A stretch of DNA of 64,000 nucleotides, from positions 2,542,001 through 2,606,000 of the forward strand of contig NZ_CP045488.1 in NCBI RefSeq assembly GCF_009392895.1, in the 5' to 3' direction. The position numbers were made by a program, and so were the translations under genes. The notes below the pieces were generated by a model. It ran no database searches. It was not told the origin of the DNA and saw only the letters and a program-made list of their open reading frames with translations. Of this stretch, positions 51,035 through 58,963 are shown one piece after another. The stretch is from Natronorubrum aibiense. GTDB taxonomy: Archaea; Halobacteriota; Halobacteria; Halobacteriales; Natrialbaceae. Each line of letters starts with the position of its first letter. Position 1 is the stretch's first letter.

Positions 51035-51221
51035 GGGTTGCTGTCCATTCGTCAACGGTCGGTGCGTAAAAACTTGCTGAGATCCGCCCAGTTCGTGCGT
51101 CGAGCGGTGAACGAATTCGGACTCCTCGTGGGGACACCAGTCGATATCGTTCCACCGAATGGCATATACGCTGGACGAACAGTCCGATATTCTCTTAACG
51201 TCGCACCTATTATCCCAGTTA

Positions 51222-51656
51222 ATGGCAGTTGAAGCTACGAGCGCAGGCGCGATCCTCTTCCGCGATACGCGGGGCCGGCGCGAGTATCTTCTACTCAAGA
51301 GCCGCCCAGGCGATTGGGAGTTTCCCAAGGGCGGTGTCGAAGGAGATGAAGAGCTACAGCAGACGGCGATCCGCGAAGTAAAGGAAGAGGCAGGTATCGA
51401 GCAGTTCCGGCTTCTCGACGGCTTTCGTGAGGACTACAACTACGTCTTCGAGGCGAACGGCACGACGATCCACAAGACCGTTCACCTCTTTATTGCGAAA
51501 TCGTTCGAGGCCAGTGCGGAGCTATCAAACGAACATCGGGACCTTCAGTGGCGCGACTACGAGCAGGCAGTCAACACCGTCACACAGGATGGGCCACGCG
51601 AAATCTTAGAGCAGGCCCACGAGTTCCTCGACGACCGCGAGGAAGACGAGGAGTAG
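51222..51656 (+). CDS. Nudix hydrolase, Ap4A-hydrolase-like
   Basis: A 144-residue Nudix protein. The Nudix box GGVEGDEELQQTAIREVKEEAGI (about residues 37-59) is complete: GX5EX7REUXEEXGU with the metal-binding glutamates. Upstream comes SAGAILFRDTRGRREYLLLKSRPGDWEFPKG, typical of bis(5'-nucleosyl)-tetraphosphatases, which cleave Ap4A-like alarmones; other NDP-X substrates are possible. The tail EFLDDREEDEE is acidic. ATG 51222 is preferred because the longer in-frame start reads through a divergent promoter region with A+T-rich TCTCTTAACG. It faces the uS10-like gene, about 190 bases away. Confidence 0.87.
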   Translation: MAVEATSAGAILFRDTRGRREYLLLKSRPGDWEFPKGGVEGDEELQQTAIREVKEEAGIEQFRLLDGFREDYNYVFEANGTTIHKTVHLFIAKSFEASAELSNEHRDLQWRDYEQAVNTVTQDGPREILEQAHEFLDDREEDEE

Positions 51657-51851
51657 GCCCGACATCGGCAAGACAGCCCCCGAGGCCGTCGGCAACGAGT
51701 CACATCTACGCCGCCTCGTAGAACGTTCTCGAGCGCGTTAACGTCCCTTGTGTCCAAATAGGTGGGCTGTTCTCCCTGAATGTTCACGAGCCGACTCGAG
51801 TCGTCCGTGTGATCGGGCAGCGCTTTTGACGGCGTCGCGCTAAGGGTCGGT
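51657..51851. other. 195-base gap between Nudix and DUF5787-like genes
   Basis: No gene, tRNA or clear TATA box recognised. The region reads as ordinary G+C-rich intergenic sequence. Confidence 0.4.
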
Positions 51852-52898
51852 GTGGACCGCGCACTGAGCGAGTTCGAGTTCGAACTCCGGTGTTGTCGCT
51901 GGGCCGAACGGGCCTGGCCGCCGACCGAGTCGGCCAGTGGCAACCACGCGATTGTCGCCCGTCAACTCGGCACCAAACGCCGCCGCTGGGACACGATCGT
52001 CCTCGAGTGCGATCCCGAGGCTCTCCGCGAGCGCGCGAAGTTCGGCCGCGAACGACTCGATAGCGATCTCTTGCATCTCGTCCGCAACGCGCCTGACGAC
52101 TGGACCTACTATCGCGACTGTCTCCCCGAGCCCGGCTACCCGTGGCGCTACGTCCGCGAGGCGATTCATCGGGCCGACGATCGCGGCATTCTCGAGACCC
52201 GAAAGCGCGGGAATCGCGTTCAGATTCGCCGGAAATGGCCCTATCCCGACTGGCTCAACCGGATCGTCGCGATCGAGAACAAACCCGACCTCAACGCCAG
52301 CGCGGCCCGCGCGCTCGGCTCGCAACTCGAGTACGACGTCGCCGTCTCGCTAGCTGATGAGGTCTGGGTCGCGACGCGGGCGACGGGCGACAGCGTCGAA
52401 CCCGCGCTGTTCGAGGACCTGCCGGTCGAAGCGGGTATTCTCACGCTCGAGCCCGACACGCTCGCCGCCGAGGTCGCGTGGTATCCCCGAACGCTCGCCG
52501 TCGACGAGCCCGGCACGCGCATCCTCGAGCGACCGGACGGCGGCGAGCGGGACGGCTCGGCGGCCCGTTTCGAGTACGTCGAGCCCGCGTCGAAGGCCGA
52601 AAAACGCCTCGCGATCGCCGAACGCGCCTACGAACGCGGCTGGCGCTCGTTCGTCGAGACGATGCGCCCCGACTGTCGACACTTCGAGTTGCGCGCTCGA
52701 GACGGCACGCAACTCCAGCCGCACTGTGCAGCGAAAGAAGGCTGTCAGACGGCTGCAGCGTGCTCCAGCCGCTGTGCCGACTTCGAACCGGAGCCGCCGG
52801 GCTGGCGGACGCGAGGCTGGCCGATCGAGGGTGGCCCCGGGAAGCGCTGTCAGCAGTTACTCGCGGATCGGCGCCGGCGCCGTCGACCGGGGATATAG
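51852..52898 (+). CDS. DUF5787-like protein, candidate PD-(D/E)XK-type nuclease
   Basis: A 348-residue haloarchaeal protein; I place it with DUF5787 by overall appearance, with moderate confidence. It has cysteines C14, C15, C53, C90, C275, C292, C298, C304, C308 and C333; the C-terminal five to six form a possible metal or Fe-S cluster. The middle contains WDTIVLE (D47), then IENKPD with E142-x-K144, and SQLEYD with Q158 and Y161. This resembles the D...ExK...QxxxY residue pattern of the PD-(D/E)XK nuclease fold, and a cysteine cluster alongside it recalls Cas4/AddB-type enzymes. This is inference from motifs; no activity is shown. Start is GTG 51852, as no in-frame ATG occurs early. Confidence 0.72.
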   Translation: MDRALSEFEFELRCCRWAERAWPPTESASGNHAIVARQLGTKRRRWDTIVLECDPEALRERAKFGRERLDSDLLHLVRNAPDDWTYYRDCLPEPGYPWRYVREAIHRADDRGILETRKRGNRVQIRRKWPYPDWLNRIVAIENKPDLNASAARALGSQLEYDVAVSLADEVWVATRATGDSVEPALFEDLPVEAGILTLEPDTLAAEVAWYPRTLAVDEPGTRILERPDGGERDGSAARFEYVEPASKAEKRLAIAERAYERGWRSFVETMRPDCRHFELRARDGTQLQPHCAAKEGCQTAAACSSRCADFEPEPPGWRTRGWPIEGGPGKRCQQLLADRRRRRRPGI

Positions 52899-52899
52899 C

Positions 52900-53403
52900 T
52901 CAGTCGGAGACTGCGACCTCGAGGTCTTCGCGGTCGACGGCCAGTCGGAACGTGGGGACCGTTCGGTAGACGACTTCGACGACGTCCTTGCGCCGAAGGC
53001 TCTGCAGTCCCGAACGGACGTCTTCGGCCTCGGGGTCGACGTCGAACTCGTCGCGGAGTTTGTGCAGGACCGACACGACGCTCTCGGACTCCTCGTCGGG
53101 GCCGGCCAGCACCGACACGATCTGGGACTGGAGCTCCGGGACGCGGATCTTGGAGGGCGGACCCTCGTCCTCGGGATCGCTCTCGATACCGGGTTCGACG
53201 TCGACGAGGTCGGCCGCCTCGCTCGTCGCCCGAATCAAGCTGTTGTCGTCGCGAAAGTAGTAGTCGCCGAGTTCGTTCTCCAGATACTGGTGGACCTCAC
53301 TGCCGCTTTCCATCCCCCACCGCTCCTGTAGCTCTGCGTTCTTCGTCGGCTGTAGCTCCACCACGTCTGCCAATCGGTCTGTGGCCTCCTCCGAGAGCGT
53401 CAT
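52900..53403 (-). CDS. DUF5797-like winged-helix protein
   Basis: A 167-residue acidic protein beginning MTLSEEATDRLADVVELQPTKNAELQERWGMESGSEVHQYLENELGDYYFRDDN. The N-terminal ~65 residues form a likely winged helix with the recognition helix around GSEVHQYLENEL. The C-terminal half (residues 95-160) is a second small alpha/beta domain with VPELQSQIVSVL and DVRSGLQSLRRKDVVEVVYRT. I recognise the haloarchaeal family DUF5797, of unknown function; a DNA-binding role is only inferred. ATG 53403 is the conserved-looking start. Tail to tail with the DUF5787-like gene, the stop codons one base apart. Confidence 0.75.
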   Translation of the reverse strand: MTLSEEATDRLADVVELQPTKNAELQERWGMESGSEVHQYLENELGDYYFRDDNSLIRATSEAADLVDVEPGIESDPEDEGPPSKIRVPELQSQIVSVLAGPDEESESVVSVLHKLRDEFDVDPEAEDVRSGLQSLRRKDVVEVVYRTVPTFRLAVDREDLEVAVSD

Positions 53404-53553
53404 CGTCGAAGCGTATGCGGATCCGCTACTTTTGCGTTGCGTCCCGTCGCCTCTTGAGTGGCGCCGACCGCGGATCATACGGCCGCCCGTCCGTCAGTGC
53501 CGATGCGTCTAGATAGTCTCGGGACCACCGGCAAATCGTTCCAACAGACCGTC

Positions 53554-54843
53554 TCAATCGTCGCCGACGACCGGGATCGGGCGTGTCGTCTCGAGCGTCT
53601 CTTCGACCTGCGTGGAGACGAGGGCGGCTCCGAGGACGGCGAGCGTCGAACCGAAGACGAAGGGGGCCGCAAAGCCGTAGCCGATCAGCGCGCCCGAGGA
53701 AAGCGGGCCGATCGCGATTCCGAAGCCAAAGGCCATCGTGAGCACCGACAGCTTCGAGCCGGATTCGCCCTCGCCCGCGAGGTCGCCAGCGAGCGCGAGC
53801 GACGGTGCGAACACCATCGCTCCGGCGACACCCTGCAGGAGTCGGGCGACGAACATCAGCTCAGAGGTCGTGATGAACCCCTGAACGAGCGTCGCCGGCG
53901 CGAGCAACAGCATCCCGCCGAGGATGAAGGGCCGCCTGCCGTAGCGATCGCAGGCCCGGCCGATCGGGGTCTGGAGGATGATCTGGGCGAGAATAAAGGC
54001 CGCAAACTGGAGGCCGAACCAAGTCGAGCCCTGCTCGAGTCTGGCGTTGACCTGCGGTTGAATCGTCGCGAACAACGCGATCGCCGTCGCCATAAACAGC
54101 GAGGCGACGCCGAGCGTGAAGATCGGATCGAGCAGGTTCGACCCGGATCGATCGCGGATCGGGATCGAGAGGTCGGCCCCGGCGTTCGCCCGCGTCGCCT
54201 CGGGGTCGGTGATGAGAACGGTCACGAGCAGATAGCTGGTCACGGCGGTGATCGCGGCGATCGCGAATGCAGCATCGAACCCGCCGATCGTCGGGCCAAC
54301 GGGCAGCGCGTAGGGGCCGAGGTTGACGACCGCACCGGCGACGATCGGCCCGGCACCGAAGCCGACCAGCCGAAACGTGTTGTAGACACCCATGTTGCCG
54401 CCACGATCCTGCGTCGTCGCGAGTTCGTTGACTAGTGCGATCGATGCCGGGATAATGAACGCGACACTGACGCCCTGCAGGCCCCGGATAACGACCAGCG
54501 AGAGGTACGTCTCCGCGAAGACGTACGCCACGTTCGTGACTGCCAGCCCGGCGAGGCCGATCAGGATGAACGGTTTGCGCCTGCCGAATCGGTCCGAAAG
54601 CCGGCCCGTCGCCGGCTGGAAACTGCTGTTGAGAAACCCGAACAGCGAGAGGATGATCCCGATGAGCATCGACTCTTCGAGGCCGAACGTTCGCCCGCCG
54701 ACGGTGCCGCTTGCCACGTACAGCGGGATGACGATGATCAGAAACGAGTTGCCGATCCCATCAGCCATGCGAGCAAACGCCAGCGCGAGGACCCGGCGGT
54801 CGACAGCAAACTGGTCGAGAAGTCGCCGGACGAACGTCTGCAT
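53554..54843 (-). CDS. MFS transporter
   Basis: A 429-residue major facilitator protein with about 12 transmembrane helices. The start FVRRLLDQFAVDRRVLALAFARMADGIGNSFLIIVIPLYVASG covers helix 1. GRLSDRFGRRKPFILIG (about residues 79-95) is the classic loop 2-3 motif, repeated imperfectly after helix 8 as GRACDRYGRRPFILGG. A ribose/drug type export role fits the general MDR-like pattern, but the substrate is unknown. The ATG at 54843 starts the first helix with a short cytosolic basic segment. A 9-bp inverted repeat (54900-54924) lies just upstream, and phoU precedes on the same strand. Confidence 0.9.
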   Translation of the reverse strand: MQTFVRRLLDQFAVDRRVLALAFARMADGIGNSFLIIVIPLYVASGTVGGRTFGLEESMLIGIILSLFGFLNSSFQPATGRLSDRFGRRKPFILIGLAGLAVTNVAYVFAETYLSLVVIRGLQGVSVAFIIPASIALVNELATTQDRGGNMGVYNTFRLVGFGAGPIVAGAVVNLGPYALPVGPTIGGFDAAFAIAAITAVTSYLLVTVLITDPEATRANAGADLSIPIRDRSGSNLLDPIFTLGVASLFMATAIALFATIQPQVNARLEQGSTWFGLQFAAFILAQIILQTPIGRACDRYGRRPFILGGMLLLAPATLVQGFITTSELMFVARLLQGVAGAMVFAPSLALAGDLAGEGESGSKLSVLTMAFGFGIAIGPLSSGALIGYGFAAPFVFGSTLAVLGAALVSTQVEETLETTRPIPVVGDD

Positions 54844-54899
54844 GGCAAAAACGTGTGTTATCCGCTCCGATGACTGTTTCGGCCCGGCGGGCCCTCCGT

Positions 54900-54924
54900 T
54901 CTCGAGTCACGTTGCGACTCGAGA
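54900..54924. promoter_or_regulatory. inverted repeat between phoU-like and MFS genes
   Basis: TCTCGAGTC (54900-54908) and GACTCGAGA (54916-54924) are perfect 9-bp arms with a seven-base loop. Candidate terminator for the phoU-like gene or operator for the MFS gene; no oligo-T run follows on the minus strand. Confidence 0.45.
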
Positions 54925-54967
54925 CGAAAGACCCCCGTCAGCGGGAGCAAAACGGTGACGAGCGCCC

Positions 54968-55999
54968 TCAGTTGATCGTCGTGTGTTCGGACTCCTCGTT
55001 CAACGCGAGGTTCGCCGCGATTTCGGCGTTTCGCATCGCGTACTGGGCTGTTTGCTGGAGGCTGACGAGCACCTCACGAACCCGCAGCAGGTCCTCGTTG
55101 GACATCTCCGGCAGTTCGTTGAGGATCTCTTTCTCGCGGTTGGAGATCTCGTGGAAGCGCTGTCGAACCTCGTTGGACTTGTCGTAATCACGCTCGACGG
55201 CCGCCTCGACCGCCATGGAGGTGATCTCGTCGACCTGTTCGTTGAGTTCGCGGATGTCGCGCATCACCGAACTGTCGACGTTCAGGCTGTGGCCTTCGGT
55301 CTCGATGACGATGTCGGCGATGTCCTCTCCGTTGTCCGCCGTCAGCTCGAGGTTCTTCGCGATCGAGCGGTAGCCGATCAGTGGGAAGCCGGTATTGAGA
55401 CCGACCGCACGCGCGAGGTTCGGGTTCTGGTAGGCGGTAAAGATCAGGCGCAACAGGAGCACGAAGATCTTGTTCGCCTGCCGCTCCCGGTTGAGGGCGC
55501 GCTGGGCCAGATCGGGGTTGCCGTGGGCCAGCGCCTTGATCCCTTCGCCGCGCATCGTCTGTCCCGTTCGCTCGAGACGCTCTAAGAGGTTGTCGAGCGT
55601 GAAGTCCTCCGGATCGACCGAGCAGCGAATCGAGATGCTCTCGGGAGTTTCCTCGATGACGCCAAGTCCCATCAGCTGCGTTTCGGCCTGATAGACCGCG
55701 TTGATGTGTTCGGACTCGAGTGCGCCGTCTTCGGTATCGATGCGGATGACACGCCGACCCAGTACGTACTGGGCGACGATCGCTCGCTCGACGGCGTCGG
55801 CATCCAGATCGTCGGCGTGGATGATCGCTTCCGTCTCCTCGGTGTTGGCCGACTCGGGCATGACGGTCAGCGTTCCCTTGCCGCTGGTTCGCAGGGAAAC
55901 TTCGTCACCTTTCTCGACACCGTGTTCAGACGCCCACTCGGCGGGGAGGGTCATCGCAAGCGTCGACGGACCCAATCGTTGCACTTTCCGCGTTTCCAT
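54968..55999 (-). CDS. AbrB-PhoU domain phosphate-type regulator
   Basis: A 343-residue protein: an N-terminal AbrB/SpoVT-type DNA-binding swapped-hairpin domain (METRKVQRLGPSTLAMTLPAEWASEHGVEKGDEVSL, residues 1-45) joined to a PhoU-like domain of two three-helix bundles (about residues 120-335, with LNRERQANKIFVLLLRLI and REVLVSLQQTAQYAMRNAE). Such haloarchaeal proteins regulate phosphate uptake genes. No pst transporter genes are nearby, so the target is elsewhere or different. A TATA-like GATTAAG lies 28 bases before the ATG at 55999 (56024-56030), indicating a leaderless mRNA. An A+T-rich gap separates it from the kinase gene. Confidence 0.9.
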   Translation of the reverse strand: METRKVQRLGPSTLAMTLPAEWASEHGVEKGDEVSLRTSGKGTLTVMPESANTEETEAIIHADDLDADAVERAIVAQYVLGRRVIRIDTEDGALESEHINAVYQAETQLMGLGVIEETPESISIRCSVDPEDFTLDNLLERLERTGQTMRGEGIKALAHGNPDLAQRALNRERQANKIFVLLLRLIFTAYQNPNLARAVGLNTGFPLIGYRSIAKNLELTADNGEDIADIVIETEGHSLNVDSSVMRDIRELNEQVDEITSMAVEAAVERDYDKSNEVRQRFHEISNREKEILNELPEMSNEDLLRVREVLVSLQQTAQYAMRNAEIAANLALNEESEHTTIN

Positions 56000-56023
56000 G
56001 CGTCACCCTACGCGAGAGTTGGC

Positions 56024-56030
56024 CTTAATC
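56024..56030 (-). promoter_or_regulatory. TATA box of the PhoU-type gene
   Basis: GATTAAG on the minus strand, centred 28 bases before ATG 55999. Confidence 0.55.
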
Positions 56031-56102
56031 TTGACTATATGGTCATTACATAGCTGACGAATGGTTATATCCTTGATTGCAACAGCTGCAGATGCTAATA
56101 CC

Positions 56103-57233
56103 TTATATAACCTTGACGAGGCGGGTCGTAAACCGGCCTGTCCGAACCTGCGTCCAGCCCCGAAGCCGCTCGTCGACCGCTGGGTCGTCGGTATCCACGC
56201 GCAGGGCGTCGATTCCGTCGAGTTTCTCCCCCGAGGCGACGATTTCGATCTCGTCGGTGCGGTCGATCACGGCGGGTGAAATCTGGTGGTTCCCCCGTCC
56301 GAAGATGAATCCCTGACCGCCGATCGGCGAGACCACGATCGTCACCGGTTCCTCGAGGACCTCGAGGATCTCGCTCTCAGACGCGTCTTTGGCGAGTATC
56401 TCCCCATCGCGCCAGACGTCGACGCCGAGCGGTGAGGGCTCGATACCGAGTTCGGACTCGATCGCCCCGACGGTCCCGCCGGGACCGAAGACGTAGGTCC
56501 GCTCCGGGTCGATCTCGCGGGCGACGCCCGCCGCCAGCGCATCGACGCTGCCGCTTGCGACCTGCTTGCCCGACTGAATATCGGGTGCAACGGGTACCGG
56601 GACGACGGCCTTGAGTTCCGTTCGGACCTCGCCCTCTCGGTAGGCTGCTTCGTCGATGTCGTTCACTTCGCGGGCTGTGACGCGGTCGAACTCGGCGACG
56701 ATCCGGCCGGCGTCGGCCGGCGTCACGGCGAACACCGACGAGTAAATCTTGACGCCCGCCGGGACGCCGAGCATCGGTGTCTCGGCCCCCTCGAGTACCG
56801 ACGCGACGTCGACTGCGGTGCCGTCGCCGCCGACGAAACAGACCAGCTCGACCTCGTGCTCGAGAAAGGCCCGAACGGCCCCACGCGTGTCGGCGGCGGT
56901 CGTCTCGGCGTCGGCGGGCGCGTTCGGATAGGCGCTGTCGGCGGCGTCGGACTGTGCTGCGTCCGTCTCGTCACCTCTCGTAGGCTCGTAGACGACGATC
57001 GGCTCGTAGCCGGCCTCGCGGACCGCGTTTTCACCCAGCACGCCCGCGGCCGTGTAGACTGTCAGGTCGGGCTTCCGTCGATGCAATGCTGCGAGCGCTT
57101 CGCGGGCCCGATCGGGGGCTCGCGGTTCGGCTCCGAGTTCGCGCGCTTCCTCGAGTTTGCCATCGGTTCCTTTCAGCCCGACCCGACCGCCCATGCCCGC
57201 AATCGGGTTGACGACGACACCCAGAGACTCCAT
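56103..57233 (-). CDS. ATP-NAD kinase family protein
   Basis: A 376-residue member of the ATP-NAD/AcoX kinase superfamily. The N-terminal VVVNPIAGMGGRVGLKGTDG is typical of the AcoX-related branch. The nucleotide-binding GGDGT (VCFVGGDGTAVDVASVL) is near residues 136-152, with GVPAGVKIYSSVF following. FGPGGTVGAIESELG and PIGGQGFIFGRGNHQISP complete the C-terminal domain. An acidic Asp/Ala-rich insert (about 85-118) is halophilic. Whether it phosphorylates NAD or another substrate is uncertain, since this branch is broad and only partly characterised. Located upstream of the PhoU-type gene on the same strand, about 103 bases away. Confidence 0.85.
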   Translation of the reverse strand: MESLGVVVNPIAGMGGRVGLKGTDGKLEEARELGAEPRAPDRAREALAALHRRKPDLTVYTAAGVLGENAVREAGYEPIVVYEPTRGDETDAAQSDAADSAYPNAPADAETTAADTRGAVRAFLEHEVELVCFVGGDGTAVDVASVLEGAETPMLGVPAGVKIYSSVFAVTPADAGRIVAEFDRVTAREVNDIDEAAYREGEVRTELKAVVPVPVAPDIQSGKQVASGSVDALAAGVAREIDPERTYVFGPGGTVGAIESELGIEPSPLGVDVWRDGEILAKDASESEILEVLEEPVTIVVSPIGGQGFIFGRGNHQISPAVIDRTDEIEIVASGEKLDGIDALRVDTDDPAVDERLRGWTQVRTGRFTTRLVKVI

Positions 57234-57316
57234 GGCCGACGTAAGCAGAGCCGATCCAAAAGCCGTGTGGTGTTTTCGAGAGGGCGCGCGACGATACCGA
57301 CGAGCGGATTTTCTGA

Positions 57317-57325
57317 AACATTAAG
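57317..57325 (+). promoter_or_regulatory. TATA box of the 41-residue membrane protein gene
   Basis: AACATTAAG, centred 29 bases before ATG 57350, consistent with a leaderless transcript. Confidence 0.5.
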
Positions 57326-57349
57326 AGGGATGGGAACTGACCGCATCGT

Positions 57350-57475
57350 ATGAACGAACTCACGTTCGCCGTGCTCGAATCGGATCCGGAACTACCGATG
57401 GCGCTGACTGGCTGGGGCGTGCTCGCACTCGGCCTCCTCGTGACAGTCATCTGGCTCGCCTACCTGTACCGATAA
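57350..57475 (+). CDS. 41-residue single-pass membrane protein
   Basis: A small open frame: MNELTFAVLESDPELPMALT, then about 18 hydrophobic residues (GWGVLALGLLVTVIWLAYLY) and a final Arg. The acidic N-terminus with a single transmembrane helix and a charge at the end is a typical small membrane protein. It has a TATA-like box at leaderless spacing, and the ATG is the only start. No function or family is known to me. It is divergent from the NAD-kinase-family gene and convergent with the CinA-type gene. Its codon use looks native (GC-rich third positions). Confidence 0.6.
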   Translation: MNELTFAVLESDPELPMALTGWGVLALGLLVTVIWLAYLYR

Positions 57476-57493
57476 TCGACACCTCCGGCGGCG

Positions 57494-58180
57494 TTACTCG
57501 ACAGTGTCGACTCGCTCGCGGAGCCACGTCGCCGCCGCCGACACGGTTTCTTCGTCCGTCCCCTCGAGTGCGAGTCGAACCGACTCGCCGGGGTAGCTGC
57601 CGACGGAGACCTCGAAGCGGTCGCGCACCGTCGCGATGCGGTCGAGCAGCGCGCTTTCCGGCTCGTCGGCGACGACGACCGTTCGATACGTCTTCGTCCC
57701 CGAAAACTCGTCCGCGATCGACTCGAACATCGCCTTCATCTCCAAGGGGACGCCGGGGAGGACGTAAACGCTCTCGAGAGCGGCGCCGGGCGCGACGCCG
57801 GCGTCGTTGTGGAGCGGACGGGCACCGGCCGGCAGCTCGGCCGTCCCCTCCGTCAGTTCGGCCCGCGAGTAGCCGTTCGCCTCGAGCCAGGCGAGCGCGT
57901 CCGCGTCTTCCTCGAGTGAGCGACCCAGCGCGGCGGCGACGCCTGCCATCGTGACGTCGTCGTGGGTCGGGCCGAGACCGCCGGTGACGATGACGGCGTC
58001 GTACTCGGCGCGGTACTCGTTGACGACGCGGGCGATGTCGCCGATCCGATCCGGGACGGTAGTCACACGCTCGATGGCGACTCCGCGCTCGGTCAACTGC
58101 TCGGAGAGCCACGTAGCGTTGGTGTTCGTCGTTCGACCGGCGAGCAGTTCGTCACCGACGGTGACGATTGCAACGTTCAT
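57494..58180 (-). CDS. CinA-type molybdopterin-binding domain protein
   Basis: A 228-residue protein of the CinA N-terminal (MoCF/MoeA-like) family. Its motifs VAIVTVGDELLAGRTTNTNATWLSEQL, AVIVTGGLGPTHDDVTMAGVAAALG and NDAGVAPGA with VYVLPGVPLEMKAMF are typical. Archaeal versions lack the C-terminal deamidase domain; the function is uncertain, with proposed roles in nucleotide (ADP-ribose/NAD) pyrophosphatase activity. ATG 58180 begins at the conserved start; a longer in-frame start lies in low-similarity sequence. It is divergent from a small winged-helix regulator, across an inter-gene region with repeats. Confidence 0.88.
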   Translation of the reverse strand: MNVAIVTVGDELLAGRTTNTNATWLSEQLTERGVAIERVTTVPDRIGDIARVVNEYRAEYDAVIVTGGLGPTHDDVTMAGVAAALGRSLEEDADALAWLEANGYSRAELTEGTAELPAGARPLHNDAGVAPGAALESVYVLPGVPLEMKAMFESIADEFSGTKTYRTVVVADEPESALLDRIATVRDRFEVSVGSYPGESVRLALEGTDEETVSAAATWLRERVDTVE

Positions 58181-58320
58181 GGCCGTCGTTCGGCCCGCGG
58201 CGTAAAACGAGTGTCGAGACTCGAGACTGGAGTCATCTACCGAAGTCGTCCGCGTATCGTCAGTGTTACCCTCGCGCCACCCCGACACACGGCGATAAGT
58301 GAATACGTCTGACACGAAAT

Positions 58321-58392
58321 GGGTCGGTAAAACTATTGGTGTGTTGTCACGACTATTGACCGACCCGTATACGTCGGGGGTCTTTATAGACC
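58321..58392. promoter_or_regulatory. repeat-rich divergent regulatory region
   Basis: Between the CinA-type and winged-helix genes. Outer inverted repeats GGGTCGGT (58321-58328) and ACCGACCC (58359-58366) enclose two direct ACTATTG copies (58332-58338, 58352-58358) spaced 20 bases apart. A second inverted repeat GGTCT-TTAT-AGACC (58379-58392) follows. Candidate operators for an autoregulating winged-helix protein. Confidence 0.55.
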
Positions 58393-58455
58393 GCCGCTCG
58401 ATGTAATTTTACTAACCACAAGATTCAATTCTGATAATTCAGTATAGAGAGAACG

Positions 58456-58812
58456 ATGTCTCAGAGTCGGACAAAACGAGCCGAGTCGGAATCAACTGCA
58501 ATTCTCTCAGCACTGGGGAGCAAGTACAGTGCGGAGATTCTCTGTGCGGCAGGCACGCCGAAATCAGCCCAGGCGCTGAGCGACGATATCGAGATCCCGA
58601 TCGCGACCTGCTATCGCCGCATTCAGGACCTCGTCGAGGCCGGACTGTTGACCTGTGAGGGACGACAACTCTCCGAGGAAGGACGACGAACGAACATCTA
58701 CCGACGAACGCTCGATGAGATCGAGATCGACTTCTCCGACGACCAACCGTCGTTTTCGCGCAAACGCCGAACGGAAGCCAAAAACCGGCTTCGGGATCAA
58801 CTCGAGGACTGA
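58456..58812 (+). CDS. small winged-helix transcription regulator
   Basis: A 118-residue protein with an ArsR/MarR-like winged helix. The core is ESTAILSALGSKYSAEILCAAGTPKSAQALSDDIEIPIATCYRRIQDLVEAGLLTCEGRQL, with the recognition helix in IATCYRRIQDLVEAG, followed by the wing SEEGRRTNIYRRTLDEIEIDF. The tail (SFSRKRRTEAKNRLRDQLED) is basic, unusual in this acidic proteome, and could touch DNA. No metal-binding cysteine pair of ArsR type is seen. The ATG at 58456 is preceded by a weak GAGAG purine stretch. Repeat-rich DNA upstream suggests self-regulation. Target unknown. Confidence 0.8.
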   Translation: MSQSRTKRAESESTAILSALGSKYSAEILCAAGTPKSAQALSDDIEIPIATCYRRIQDLVEAGLLTCEGRQLSEEGRRTNIYRRTLDEIEIDFSDDQPSFSRKRRTEAKNRLRDQLED

Positions 58813-58934
58813 TCGTCCGTCTCCGAGCGCCGTTTCGAGCGAGCGACCGTCTCTCGTTTTCGAGCCACGGCGTGGCGTCCGGGTCGCGGATCGAGTGTGG
58901 TGTGGCCACACAGCGATGGCGCCAGTCGGTCACG

Positions 58935-58943
58935 CTTAAGTAA
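58935..58943 (+). promoter_or_regulatory. TATA box of the queDEC operon
   Basis: CTTAAGTAA, centred 25 bases before ATG 58964, so the operon mRNA is probably leaderless. Confidence 0.65.
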
Positions 58944-58963
58944 TCTCAAGGGAATACTGAGAT

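Noticed and set aside
51035-51328. Long N-terminal extension of the uS10-like protein
   Set aside because: It crosses into the promoter and coding region of the divergent Nudix gene, and its composition is unlike the S10-like part.
52888-52930. Sequence resembling a tRNA 5' end (GGATATAGCTCAGTCGGAGA)
   Set aside because: It is the end of the DUF5787-like gene and the antisense of the DUF5797-like gene end; no anticodon stem, T-arm or acceptor complement follows.
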